From Trichoderma breve (Eukaryota; Ascomycota; Sordariomycetes; Hypocreales; Hypocreaceae): a DNA stretch of 64,000 nt. Positions 44,676 through 56,812 of the stretch are shown piece by piece (position 1 is the first letter of the stretch; every line of letters starts with the position of its first letter). Where the stretch lies: contig NW_026611593.1 of assembly GCF_028502605.1 (NCBI RefSeq), positions 1,240,001-1,304,000 of the forward strand, written 5' to 3'. The position numbers and the translations under genes are program-made. Under the pieces are notes generated by a model. That model did no database searches, was not told where the DNA came from, and was given only the letters and a program-made list of their open reading frames with translations.

Positions 44676-44731
44676 CGCGAAACCGACGCGTTGCCCGGCG
44701 AGCCAACCCTGGAGCGGAGCCCTCAACGCGT
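44676..44731. promoter_or_regulatory. Two MCB boxes and one SCB-like site between DUO1 and the next gene
   Basis: ACGCGT occurs at 44686-44691 and 44726-44731, and CGCGAAA (SCB-like) at 44676-44682. All lie within 56 bp of the 914-bp divergent promoter, close to the CCAAT pair. In yeasts these sites bind MBF/SBF and drive G1/S transcription. The role here is inferred from sequence. Confidence 0.55.
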
Positions 44732-45227
44732 CTCTACTAGGCTGGCCCAAGGGAGGCTGGCCCACCCCGTAGAAGCATTCCAGCAGCCGCCCCAGCCTCT
44801 CATATTCCAGTCTAGCTCGCCGAATCCTGCTCTCCTCCTCTGCCATCCCATCACCAAACATCGTCAGCCGAACTGCCGTATTATTTTTGCCCAACCATCG
44901 CCGTTGCTTCGGCCTTGCTGATCCGTCGTCGCTGTCGCTGTCGCTTCACACAATTGCAGATGGCCCTCTCACCCTAGGATTTTAATTAATTCCCTCACCG
45001 CTGCTCGCCGTCGAAACTCGCTGCGTTTTTATTTACTTTTGGGGGATTTTAGTCATTGCTGGCATCTGCCGAGTTAAAATTTCCGCTGCCACGACAACGT
45101 CCGGAGAAAGACTGGGGACGCATCACCGCTGTACCGGGTCTGCTGCAACCTAGCTTTTACTGAGTCGATTGAGGTTCAAATATCTGTATCTTTGTTTTTC
45201 CGGGTTTTCGTTTTTTGGTTTTTCAAA

Positions 45228-46559
45228 ATGGCCGTCGTCGACGCTATGCCCTCGACGCCTTCTCCTCCCTCTTCCATCCGAACACCACCCGCTCCACGCC
45301 TGGGATACCACGACAGCTGGGAACCCTATTCACCACGCAAATCAGCAAGAATATCTGCACAGCGCACATCTGCTAGAACGCCTTCGCCGCCGCCTGCTAC
45401 ACGTCCAGCACTCGCCTCGCCGCGCACCGCAGCCAAATCCAGCGCACAAAGCACAGCAGCCATGGCCTCACCAGTTGCCTCTCCGCGCAAGAAGCGCCAA
45501 TCTGCTGCCGACTCGGTCCGTCGCGTAACGGCCTCTCTCGCAGCCGAAGCATCTGCTGCCTCTGGATCCAAGGACAAGTCCGTTGCCGGCCGATCTGCAG
45601 CTGCTTCTTCTCTCATGCTTCCTACGCCATCCAAGACGCCCCAGAAGCCCCCGAATGCAAAGGCCACCGCCCACATCCAGACCTTTGCCCGCAATCTATT
45701 TCCAGTTGCCGAGGAGACTGAGTTGTCAAGCCCGCGTAAGAGGCGATCTAAGAAGTATTCAGGTATGACGCTCGAAAGTTTCCGGGCTGAAGTTGCCGAG
45801 GAGGACATTGAGATTTTCACCGACTCGCAAGATCGCATCCCCAAGAAGGATGAAAGCAAGTCAAACCCCTTTGTGGGCAATGCCCCCGCTGCAGAACCCT
45901 CCAAACGCCGCACTAAGCGCAAGGTCCATGTTCCTGGCGAAGGCTCCCAGTCGGTTGACGAAGCATCTCGCCGCGAAGACGGCATGATTTACGTATTGTG
46001 AGTTTCTGTGAAATGTTTATAAGGTGACTGGGGTCCTAATTCATATTATAGCCGTGGCAAGAAGTTCTTCCGCAAGTTTTCAGAATTTGATGACGATGAG
46101 GAACTTGAGGAACTGGATTCAGATGTCGAGGCTCAATTCTCGAAACCGCTCACACGATCTTCCATCAAGCCCAGACTTCTTTTCCCCGCCAAGGCCCCTG
46201 CTCCAAAGACCAAGGATATGCTCGAAGAAGAGGAAGCCGCCACTGATGTCGAGGAAGCCGTCGAAGCAGAGAAGCCCGAGGCCAAGGTTGAAACAGTTGA
46301 GACGCCAGCCAAAGCCAAGGAAGAGAGGGCACAGACGCCAGATGCCCCCAAATATGCACCTGCATCTCCACCAGAAACCAGGCGGACCACTCGATCCACC
46401 AACAAGCTATCTGCAGACACAGCTCCGATCAAGCGCACCGGCAAGAAGAGCCCATTCGACTCGTGGATTCGGACCAAGGAGCACGCAAACAGATCGGGCA
46501 CAAAGCGAGCTGCTGCAGAGCCGCTACCCGCAGCCCCCGCCAAGAGAACTCGATCCTAG
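45228..46559 (+). CDS. Uncharacterised nuclear protein rich in SP/TP sites
   Basis: Two exons: 45228-45997 and 46052-46559, with a 54-nt intron, giving 425 residues. The frame is restored as GMIYVFRGKKFFRKFSEFDD. I do not recognise the family. The N-terminal half is basic and Ser/Pro/Ala-rich, with repeated SPRK motifs (YSPRKSARIS, SPRKKRQ, SPRKRRSKK) and many TP/SP sites that suggest CDK phosphorylation and DNA or chromatin binding. The middle part looks conserved (TAHIQTFARNLFPVAEETEL, then MTLESFRAEVAEEDIEIFTD). The C-terminal half has an acidic coiled stretch and ends in basic KRAAAEP and KRTRS clusters, possible nuclear signals. It is divergent from DUO1 across a promoter with MCB boxes, which suggests a cell-cycle role (inference). 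Confidence 0.8.
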
Positions 46560-47538
46560 ATGTCACAAGACGACGTTTTGTGTTTCAGTCTCTTGTCCTT
46601 TTTTCCGACTATACCATAATAGCTTCTTTCTTTTTCGTTTCCTTTTGTTCTTTTTTTCCTTTGGCGGACGCAGAAGAGGAGCAAACCAGTGCGGCTTTGC
46701 GCAATCTTGGTTGTGAATTAATTTTGCACTTGGCAATGTTGAATATTCTTATCCATGATCATCGGGACATGGATATGGATGGAATCGGTCAGTCAGTTTG
46801 GCGTTTAGCAGGCAATGTGGATATGTGTCATCCGAATAGCAGATGCACGACTTGAAAAGAGATATCAGGTTCTGTCACGATGGTCTGCTCTTCAATAAAT
46901 CATGGTCATGGCTGTACGGGTTCTCTTTTTTTCTGTTTTCTTTTTTCAGCTTCATGTTGTGTATTGAATGTGTAACTAGTGATTGCGGAATTGATTTGAT
47001 GTAAATAAAGACGGCCATGTTTGCCTTTCTTTACCTTTCCAATTCAGTCTCAGCTGTACCTTGATTCAGGTACACTCTATGCCCAAGAGCCCCCCTCAAA
47101 TTCATTTGATACCTACTAGGTGATTTAATGTCACTGTAGCTATTGTACTCTTCACTGATTGTGTATTTCGCTCATCTGATGATGTTGAGCCGAGAGATCA
47201 TTCCATCCATGACGTTGAATTTTAGCACTAGCTACGGGTAGCAATCAGCGAATGGCCTTCTGTAATCTAGTGCTGCCCCACGTCTGCTGCCCCTCACCTC
47301 CAAACGTCTTTTCCACTACCAACATCGTCTTTTGATCAATATTGAAGCTATTGCGTGCTCGTCTCAATACAGACTCATCACCAGCCACAGGCTTTCAATG
47401 GTCTGAGCACATCATCGTCTGCTCTGGTCCGTCGTCTCCGGAGCTCATCAGCTGCTCTATCTCCCCCGAACTCTCCCATTGCCAATATCCCACCAGCTCC
47501 CGGGTATTCGCAAAGATTTCACGGCTCCAACAATAACA
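46560..47538. other. Intergenic region before the SurE-TTL gene
   Basis: T-rich 3' flank of the nuclear-protein gene followed by the promoter and leader of the SurE-TTL gene. No gene is supported. In-frame ATGs upstream of 47539 exist (47479), but the sequence after 47539 begins directly with the conserved first beta strand. Confidence 0.5.
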
Positions 47539-50090
47539 ATGCATATCCTCGTGTCCAACGACGACGGGCCGCCCTCGCCTCACTCCTCTCCCTATGTCCA
47601 CTCCTTTGTACGACACCTGCAGCGAGCAGGACACACCGTCTCCGTCTGCGTGCCTCACACCCAGCGCTCATGGATTGGCAAGGCCCATCTGATCGGCCAG
47701 ACGCTGAAGCCCGTCTATTACCGACCCTCGGCCAACAGCCATGGCGAAGACTCTGAAGGGACAACACATACGAGGCCGTCTCCCTCGGGCGATGTGGAAG
47801 AATGGGTCCTTATTGACGGCACGCCGGCTTCTTGCGTCCAGATTGGACTGAATCATTTCTTCCAAGACAAGGGGCCCATTGATTTGGTTGTGAGCGGACC
47901 CAACTTTGGGAGGAACAGCACGGCTATATTCGCCCTGAGCTCTGGGACTCTGGGAGCAGCATTGGAGGCCGCTGCTTCTAAATATAAGGCCATTGCCCTC
48001 AGTTTTGCCTTTTTCTCACGAAATCACGACCCAGTCATCATCGACGCCGCATGCCGGCACAGCGTCAAGGTCATCGAGTACTTGTACAAGCAGTGGCCAG
48101 CGGATGGCAGCGCGGATCTGTACAGCGTCAACGTTCCTCTCGTTGAAGGCGTGGAGACGCATTCGACTGTTTGGACGGACATTCTGCAGAACTACTGGAC
48201 CAAAGGGGGCTGCTTTGATGCTGTCGATGGCTCGGCTGATGATGAAGATCTCGAGGAAGAGAGAATACGGGAGGGGCCCGGTGGTGAGGTCGATGACGAG
48301 AGCAAGGCGGCTACGGCGCCAAAGGGGCATACACACAAACATTTCAAGTGGGCACCCAAATTTGCAGACGTATATAAGTCTGTAGAAGACGCTGGACCTG
48401 GATCAGATGGATGGGCTGTTAAAGAAGGGCAGACGAGGTGAGTACTACCATCCTTTGGGAAACCTCTATTGCAGAGAGAAGCGAGTTACTAACACAGTTA
48501 TTCCCGTCTCAGTGTCACCCCTCTCAAGGCAAACTTTGCCAGTTGCGCGGGAGGCATGGCTACGAAGGAGATTAAGCTGTGAGTAACCCCATTGTGTTTA
48601 TGGCGTTGGCGTTTTGGATTCTTTGTTTGAAAGACAAGATGGAAGATGCGATACGATTGATGATGATGATGTGAATTGTTTGTAAAATTATGCATTATGG
48701 AAAGACTACAATAGAAGATATTCTTACATACAGTTTTCTTTTCAGTCCTGATTCTACAGCATCAACTACTTCCACATCAGAAGTGGTCATACGAGAGAAA
48801 CCCAAAGAGGAGGCGAAGAGCAAGATCCAGGCCATCGTATCATACGACGACCCCTATGTGCAGCCGCTTATTGTATCTGCACTCAACACCGTGCTGCCCA
48901 AGGATTCATTTAACCTCATCACCGCCATATCAGCAGAGGGCTTCAACCTATCGAGCACGCTACCTTCATCAGACAGCAGTGTCCTGCAGATCATCCCCTA
49001 TGAAGCCATTGACTTCGAGTTCGCCTCGTCACACACCAAGACATCCCTGATCAACAGCTACATGATTAGAAAAGCGCTCATCAGGAAACATTACCTATCT
49101 GCAACCCTCGATCACTGGGCAGCCAAGAATCCCGATTCGATTCTCAAGAAGCATCTGAGACGCAGCGAGGCCTTTGAAGTAGACTATGCCGAGTTTCTTG
49201 ACGATGCCCTCGTCGAGGCGTTTGATCTCCGTGAGAGCATGGACCGCAACGAAGAAAAGGAGTCAAGTGAACGGGAATGGTGGATTCTCAAACCCGGAAT
49301 GAGTGATCGCGGCCAGGGCATCAGACTTTTCAGTACCATGGAGGAACTACAAGACATCTTCGACGGATGGGAGGAGGACCGGCCGGACAGCGATGACGAG
49401 GAAGACGGTGAAGACCACGAAGCCGGAGCGGTGGATGGAGATGCCGACGGCGACTACATCACGGCCTCTCATCTTCGTCACTTTGTGGCTCAGCCGTATA
49501 TCCACCCTCCTCTGCTCCTCTCCCCCGGCGGCCACAAGTTCCACATCCGAACCTACGTGCTCTGCACGGGCAGCCTCGACGTCTACGTGTACAAGCACAT
49601 GCTCGCCCTCTTCGCCGGAAAACCCTACACAGCCCCGTGGGAAGCCCCCTCCGACATCGAGGCCTTCCTAACAAACACTTGCCTGCAAGACTCGCCCAAC
49701 GAGAACACTGTGCAGCGGTTCTGGAGTCTACCCCTAGAAGGGGCGGTGCTGGAGCGGGTGTTTGGGCAGATTTGCGAGACGACGGGCGAGGTGTTTGAGG
49801 CTGCGGCGAGGGCGATGCCGATACACTTCCAGACGCTGCCGAATGCGTTTGAGGTGTTTGGGCTGGATTTCTTGGTGGATGAACAGGGGGAGGCGTGGTT
49901 GTTGGAGATTAACGCGTTTCCGGACTTTAAGCAGACGGGAGGGGATTTGAGGGAGATTGTGGAGGGATTCTGGCGAGGCGTGGTGAGGGTTGCTGTTGGG
50001 CCGTTTTTCGGGGTTGAGGGGGTGGTGAAGGGGGAGAAGGAGGAGGGAGATATGGTGGCTGTGAGGAAGATTGACTTGGGGAGGAGGTGA
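47539..50090 (+). CDS. pby1: SurE nucleotidase / tubulin-tyrosine ligase-like fusion (Pby1 type)
   Basis: Three exons: 47539-48437, 48498-48578 and 48746-50090, with introns of 60 and 167 nt and consistent phases; 774 residues. The N-terminal third is a SurE-like phosphatase: MHILVSNDDGPPS with the metal-binding DD at residues 8-9, then WVLIDGTPASCVQIGL and DLVVSGPNFGRN. The C-terminal half is a TTL-type ATP-grasp domain: WWILKPGMSDRGQGI (KPG at 509-511), GGHKFHIRTYVLC and FGLDFLVDEQGEAWLLEIN. Yeast Pby1 has the same two-domain order and associates with P-bodies and decapping factors. An acidic insertion sits within the ligase domain. The long second intron lies between the two domains. The target of either activity is unknown. 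Confidence 0.9.
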
Positions 50091-53000
50091 TTTGGTCAAT
50101 TTGGCCAATTTGGCTCATGGGGATCAATGTGTACCGGTTTCTTTGGTCTGTATAGAAGAAAAATGAAGTCTATAGAAAAGGTTTGGCTTATAGATAGATA
50201 TATATTGATGAGATGTGCTTCTCATCTTTTGCTCAATCGTTTGCCTACCCTGTAACATGGGGATGTCCAAAAATTTGGGATTGTATCTCTGTAGGTAGTA
50301 TCTCTAAATAGTAGTCTTTCTATTGTTTTTAATTATAAGAGACCCGATTTCATAGAATGTCTCCATCATTTCTGATTTATTTGTCGTAGTTAGGTTTCCG
50401 TAGCAGCCACTTCAGTCGAGCAGGCTGGAGCATATTACTGCGTATTGGGATACGCTTCAAGGTTACAACACGTCCAATGAAATCCTGCCAAATACGCGTA
50501 TGAACGAATAAACTCTTCCATGTTTCATAAATAGTTGCCCCAGTTTATGTAAGTTAAGTGGCTGTGCTCTCCCTGACGATCTAGTACTTCTCAAGACTCT
50601 TGGCTGGGTCCCAAGTTCACTTCGTATACCTCTACTCGTATACTTCTACTCGTATACAACACATCCTTGGAATGTATGCTCTGGCATCTTGAAGCTCAAA
50701 AGCGGTGAAAAAAGACTAAACCCTGTAGCTTATTCTGCTACCTTCCCAAAAGTGAAGCTATACATACTTTTTTGCCGCCGTACTGCAAGAATGCAGTAGA
50801 GCCCTTACCCGCACCACTGGCGAGAAGACAAGACATCGCGCATACAGTTTATCCGCTGCGTCCGACAGCGGTAGATGATACTTTATACGTGCCATTCAAA
50901 ACACGGTGTATACAAGGGCACAGCCTCAATGATATGTGGGTTCGACATCTGACAAGTGGTTGACTTGCCCGCACTTACATACGACCCGGGACATGTGGCA
51001 GTGGTTATCCTGGACAAACTAGGATGACCAACGGCGGGCGTCTAGGTAGGCAGAGTCCGAGGCTTTCTATCCCGGAGTTTGGAATGTTTTTTTTCTCCCC
51101 CAACGTCGATATGTATCTTGGGAGAGTCATGTAGCGTGGAGTGGCGTTATAAAAAGTGTAAAGGTGTACGTCGTCATGGTGGCTTAGAGGATTATCTTGA
51201 GATTTGGCGTATCGCTTGCTTTGTTGTAAAGAGATGAGGCGTGATGGGGTGCGTGCTGAAGTGAGATGTGGATTTTGATCTGATGTATTGATTTTGACTG
51301 CTTTGTGATAGCATCACGTAGATATTCTTTCGTACTGATGCTCTTGAGGAGATGACAGATCTTGTTACTTATTGTAAATTAACTACTTTTGTGAAGCAAT
51401 ACTGCATAACAGAATCGTAGTTTAGGTAGCGGACTAATGACATGATAAACTTTCTCCGGTAAGACGGATGTCTTTATAGATCTTACGCCCTGTTCTGCAG
51501 CTGTATAGCAATAGCTGCCATTCTGCTGCAATGGCTTATGTGTCACCTCTTTCACCTGCATCTTCATTTATACATTATCTTGTCATTGGATGATTGCAAA
51601 TTTATGTAAAGCCCAAGTGGTTTATGATCACAATTACAAAGGCCTATTACAAAGAGACCGTCAGTCCTCTAGGGTCACTCGCTCCGACAGTTCAACTCCA
51701 GCAGGAATTGAGTGTGACCCTCCAGTTCCCCGGGAGAACGGACAGGCCGAATTGTAAATTATGATGAATCAAAGTCTTTGGGAAACTTATTGCGTAGTTG
51801 TCTCACTCGAGGTCGGATTGTACTCCCATACTTGGTTGTGCAGAGCGGGAAGGATGCCAAACATGATCCTCAGACAAACAAGGCAGGATATAATTAGCTA
51901 CGAAATAAAGACGTGAGGAATGTGAATGTACGATGCCTCCTACTACAGCGGGTTTTGTGCTTCTCCTGAACTCTACAGTGCTTCTTGCCAATTACTAGAC
52001 CCCTATATCATCGTTGGGTACAAGGATCCCTTCTGGAGTCAAGGTCTATGGAGGTCACTTTTAAAGTAATACGCAGAGCGTGGCCTTCAGTCGAGTATGA
52101 GACTACCCGTGGCTGTAAAAGCTGAGATATGTAAAGGCCAGCGCAGCCTCCCTAGAAAAACACATCGACATGACAATTTTACAGCCATGGATTGAATTGA
52201 GGCACATTATCCTCTCACTGGGATGGACACCAGATATGAACATCACACTGCATTACAAGCGTCATCCTTGTTTGACCCAAAGCCGGTTTCCCTGGAATAT
52301 TAGATGTCGATGCCCTTTGAACTTGACTTACAAGACTTTTACCCCAATAGGCATGCTGCACGCAACCTTTTCGCCATTCCATCGATATAGCCACAAGTGT
52401 GAAACTTCCACCCGGTGTTCCGTAGTCCTGAAACTAACGAGAAACCAAGGATTGCCCGTGCAAGGCAGCATCCAGGGCTCAGTTGTCCAAGATGCCACAG
52501 GACGTCTTTGACCGCCTGGGATGGCTTCGGCATCCCATGCATGCAGTTAGCCGCGCATATGCGTGTAACCAACTACAATTGGCTTGGCAGCCAGATGATC
52601 ACAAAATGTGCCCAGGCATTCTGCTAGGTACCATTTCGATGCCTGTTTCTATGCGCTTGACGTTATTCAAGGCTTCATCGGCCGGTGAATGCCATCAGCA
52701 TGAGCGTATTTCTGATCCGTCGACAGACTAGAATCATCGGCAAATCACTCAATATCACAAGTCGTGCACAGAGTTGATAACGCCATGCGCCTAGGCTCGC
52801 GTAGGCATATCATCGACGGCGACAGATGGTACTTATTCCAACAATGAGGCTGTGCAGAATATTGAACAAGGTTGATAGCCTTCTCCTCTCGCATCCATCA
52901 AGCCAAAAATCATTTTTTCCTCAACTCAAAAATTCGCCGAGGAGAAAAAAAATTGCTCAATTTACCCCATGAAGGGACTTTTTCGCCCTTGGCGGAGGTT

Positions 53001-56000
53001 GCCAGGAACAAGGATCACCAGAGCGCCATCAAGTTCCCAGAGGCCGCTGGCAGAGTTTGACTGCATGACACCATAGTCGAGATATCTCAGAAGCGGTAGT
53101 GACCACCTGGTCCGGGAGCATGGCACGTTTTAGTGGCCCAATAGAAGCGGGCAGGAAAATTATTCGCTCTTGGTGATATCTGGGAGCTGCTCAGCCTCAC
53201 TGCTCGCGGGTTCTCAACGACTTTTGCCGAGATAGGGAACTCCATATTGACCAACCAGCAGCACACCTAACCAATCTTGTGCAACTGGATGGGCAACAGC
53301 CTGTTTTGTAATTCGCCCTAGAGTGGGTGAGTTAGGTAGATCTTGTTATTTCCCCTCCATTTGTTGCGTAGATCCCCTGTAGCTGTGGGCGGCAAATCTC
53401 TTGGAGACGAATCATTCGATGCTGGAATGATTAGATAAACGTACAGAACAGAAAAAACAAGGTTGGGCATCACGGAAACTTGTGGGAGCTAGCCATATCC
53501 ATACCCACCAACAAAAATCACTCCAAGATCGTGAGAGTGCTCTGAGGTACAGTAATGGGTAAACCAACCAGGGCCCCTTGACTCCGACCCCGTACAGTGC
53601 GCAAGAGGGCCACCGGAATATGATTTTGAGCCAGACAACGTGTCTCCAGATGTGGAGGTGGTCAGGACGCTATGCCCTTTAGCATCATGGAAACACACCT
53701 TAACAGATATAAGGTGTGCCGGGGGTTGGCGACTAGCCGATTGTAGCCCACTAAGGAGCTGCGAGAGTGAAGCTTGGCGTCTTTCTCAGACAAGAGTTTG
53801 ATGATGTTTTGTCATGAATCCCGGACGGCATCATCGTGTTGGTGAGCTTGGCAATGAGCTTGGCAGGACATTTTGCTCTTTTCGAAATTGGCATCCTATT
53901 GTCCCTGTAATTGCGAGTTCCCGCACCCCCCTAACGGGCTCTCCACATGGAACTACCAAAGGTCTGACTATCTGACATGGCTTGACCTGTAGTAGAAAGT
54001 CAAGTCTGAGCAGGTACATTGTAGTATTCTGCTGTAAAAGATTTCTGGCGGGAGCAATGTTGACGAGGCCAACTCATGCTCCTTGTTGGTCACAAGCAGC
54101 GTTGGTCAAGCAGCTCAACATCTAGGCTCACCCTTGGGATCAAAATATCCTCGTAGCAGCCCAAATGCGCGGATATAATGGTCGACATGTGCTGATCGTC
54201 GAGTAATGTCAGATGGGACTAGCGGGTCTATGGGGTATGGAAAAGCATCGCCATCGTCGTTGTGTATTAGCGCCAGAGTCAGAAATTAACCAGCAGAGTA
54301 GCGAGAGACAGGTGCATTGCATTTCCTGGTGTCTCAAATCCATGGCCCGTCTTGGAAAGTGCCAGCACGGCGATATCACGACTTGCGGTGACGGGGCCGG
54401 CGAAAAGATGAGCGAGATTGTCTGGGCATCATCGGCATTATTTCACACTCCTTGGTCAAGTGCAACGGCCTCCATGTCCCTCTCCCTGGGACACCTGAAC
54501 GGGACGCGTATTCAGCAAGGCTGTGCTTCAATGGACAAAGAAAGACAAAGCCGAGGCTCAACCAAAGCTTGTTTGTTGATGATGATGATATGAAAGGGGA
54601 GCGCTGATGCCTTGGCGAGCGGAAGTGAGCTTCTTGGCTCTGATCTTCTGTGACGTGGCTGTCGCGCCAGCAAGCCGCAGCGTTGGCGGCCTCACGTGGC
54701 GGTTTTGGAAGATGCGGACGGAGGCAATTAGCATGGCAATGGTGAGTTCTGGGCGATGAGCTTAATTGTGACGGCGTGATGGTGATTTCATGGTGGTTTG
54801 GAATTTGCCCGTGCCGAGCATTGGGAATCTTGCCGCCCGCACTCGATCGGGTTATAGAGTGGAGGAACAGAGCGTGCAGCCAAGCAGCGCAGAAAAGCTT
54901 GCTGGCACAGCCCCTGGAACTAGGCGTTGCCACTGACGGCCGCCCATCACATGATGATCTGATAAGGCATCACGGCGTACAGAGTTGGAGAGGCACATTT
55001 GCAAGAGGCTCTGTTGTGATGCGGCAAATCGTGACTGAGGCAAGGCTGCGGCCGTCTCATGATGGTAACGATTCGTTGCCAGTGTCTGCAGCCTGCTGGT
55101 ACCTGCTGGTGTGTCCTCGCACAAGTATCGGTGATTACGTGGACACCGGAGGGGTACTTCTAGGTGAGGATCTATGTCCGATGAGTACTTTATTGCTCTA
55201 GCAAATAGAGAGACGCCGCAGGTATCTGAGCTAAGAGCTCACCTTGCACAAAGGTCCCGCTCGGCGTTTCCAAAAGAGCTGTACTTTGGATCAATGGATG
55301 GATCGCAAACAGATGCCGCCACTCCGTGCTACCGTTTTGCTGCTACACCAACACTGCCAATGTCTTTTTTTTCGCCGTCGACGTCCAATCGATTGTTTCT
55401 GCCCTCGTGAGGTATGGCATGTCGGTTAACAACGAATAGCCATCGACTCGCCCAGTGAGGTCACCGGTCTGCTCGAATTTGTCCATTGATCGTTGGGCTT
55501 GCCAGTTGGCGCCTGAAGACCCCAAGCATTGTGGGCTCATACGCATACGATACGTCCGCTGGCCACAGACACGAGGTGTTCAAGCATAAAGTACTGGATA
55601 CTTTGCGAGACGGCCAGACATCGCACAGAAACGAAGTTCCCAGTACCTGGCATTGGGACCGATGAAATTGCATGGCTGCAGTCGTCCGCACTCATGATCC
55701 ATGCACGGCCAAGCGGTTTGCGTCCGCTTCTGAAATGCCGCTCCCATCTCCATCTCAAACAGGGAGGCCGTCTTCTGATCAACCGTCGGGATGTTCTGCA
55801 ACTTCCAGAATCTCGACTCTGGAACTGCACAGTGCTTGTATGTACTTGAGTAATTGCCGCCATTACTCGCAAGCACATGTACGAGTACCTTATGCTTAAA
55901 GTTCCAAGCCGTGCCCCAAGCGTGCTCCGGAGGTTTCTTCCAGTAGTACGGAGTACCTAAGGCACAGAGCACCGCTACTTTGGATGCTTGGGCGGCTGGG

Positions 56001-56812
56001 GGAAGGGGGGCATTGGCCGAGCGACGGTCCAGCGGGTTTCCACCTCAAGTTTCCAGCGCCCGGGCGTTCTTGGCCACTGGCGTCTAGTGCTACAGAGAGA
56101 CTGCCCGCCCCCTGTCGTGCCTTGGAAGACCATGGCGAGCCGAGGTAGCGAGTACCTCTGTGCTGGCAGAACTAGGTTAGGGGCGCCTGTACCGTATACC
56201 CGCGTAGGCCAACAAAGAAGGTCAAACAGGTACTAGCACCACCGCCTAGCACTGTAGCCTTTTAGCGACTCCACTAGAAATGGTTGCTTGCAGTGGATCT
56301 GATTGGCGTCCAGCTGCCAATCAAACACCCCTTCATTTTGCACTGCCTCACGCCATGCAGTCAGTACAGCGAAGTACTTTGGTACAAGCAGCATCGCAGG
56401 CGGCAAGCAGCATCTGAGTTTCTTTGTCTCTTTTGTTCTTCCGTCCTGTTCATTCCTTAGCATAGCCATTCCGCCGGGCACGAGACGTGTCGATACTGCT
56501 GTTCAATACTCAGCCAGAGCTTTCTTCACCTGGGCCATGTGCTGGTTTTGAGCCGTCTCAACACGCCGTAGCGGCGTCTCTCCATCAACCTCGCGCCACC
56601 CCTGTCCAAACTTCCTTATGCTAGACCAGCAAATCTTGATATTAACCCGTCTCCCTCCCTCAATCACGCCCCCTGGCCCGGCTGCTTGAGTTTGCACGAG
56701 CTCGCCATTCCCTTTGCCTCTCCGCCATAGCCTCGTCCGCTCGACACCTCTACCGCAACGGAGCCCTCTCTCAGCTTGCCTGCTGCCTCCACGAGGCGGC
56801 TGTGTGCTGACC
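50091..56812. other. 6.7-kb intergenic region upstream of the Ca2+-ATPase gene
   Basis: No supported intact gene. Many short frames on both strands lack domains. A CTCGTATAC string repeats near 50636-50660, and a possible gene scrap lies at 52872-53060. The last 300 bp are C/T-rich on the plus strand and form the likely leader of the Ca2+-ATPase gene. Confidence 0.4.
52872..53060 (+). pseudogene. Possible gene scrap with homopolymer frameshift
   Basis: The frame ending at 53060 reads LLNLPHEGTFSPLAEVARNK and closes KFPEAAGRV. Just before it, across an A-run at 52945-52952, a different frame reads SSTQKFAEEKN, which would extend it naturally. This suggests a frameshifted fragment of a former gene. 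The family is not recognised and chance is possible. Confidence 0.2.

Noticed and set aside
53489..53698. 69-codon minus-strand frame rich in Gly/Ser/His
   Set aside because: No recognisable family and no splice-linked extension on either side.
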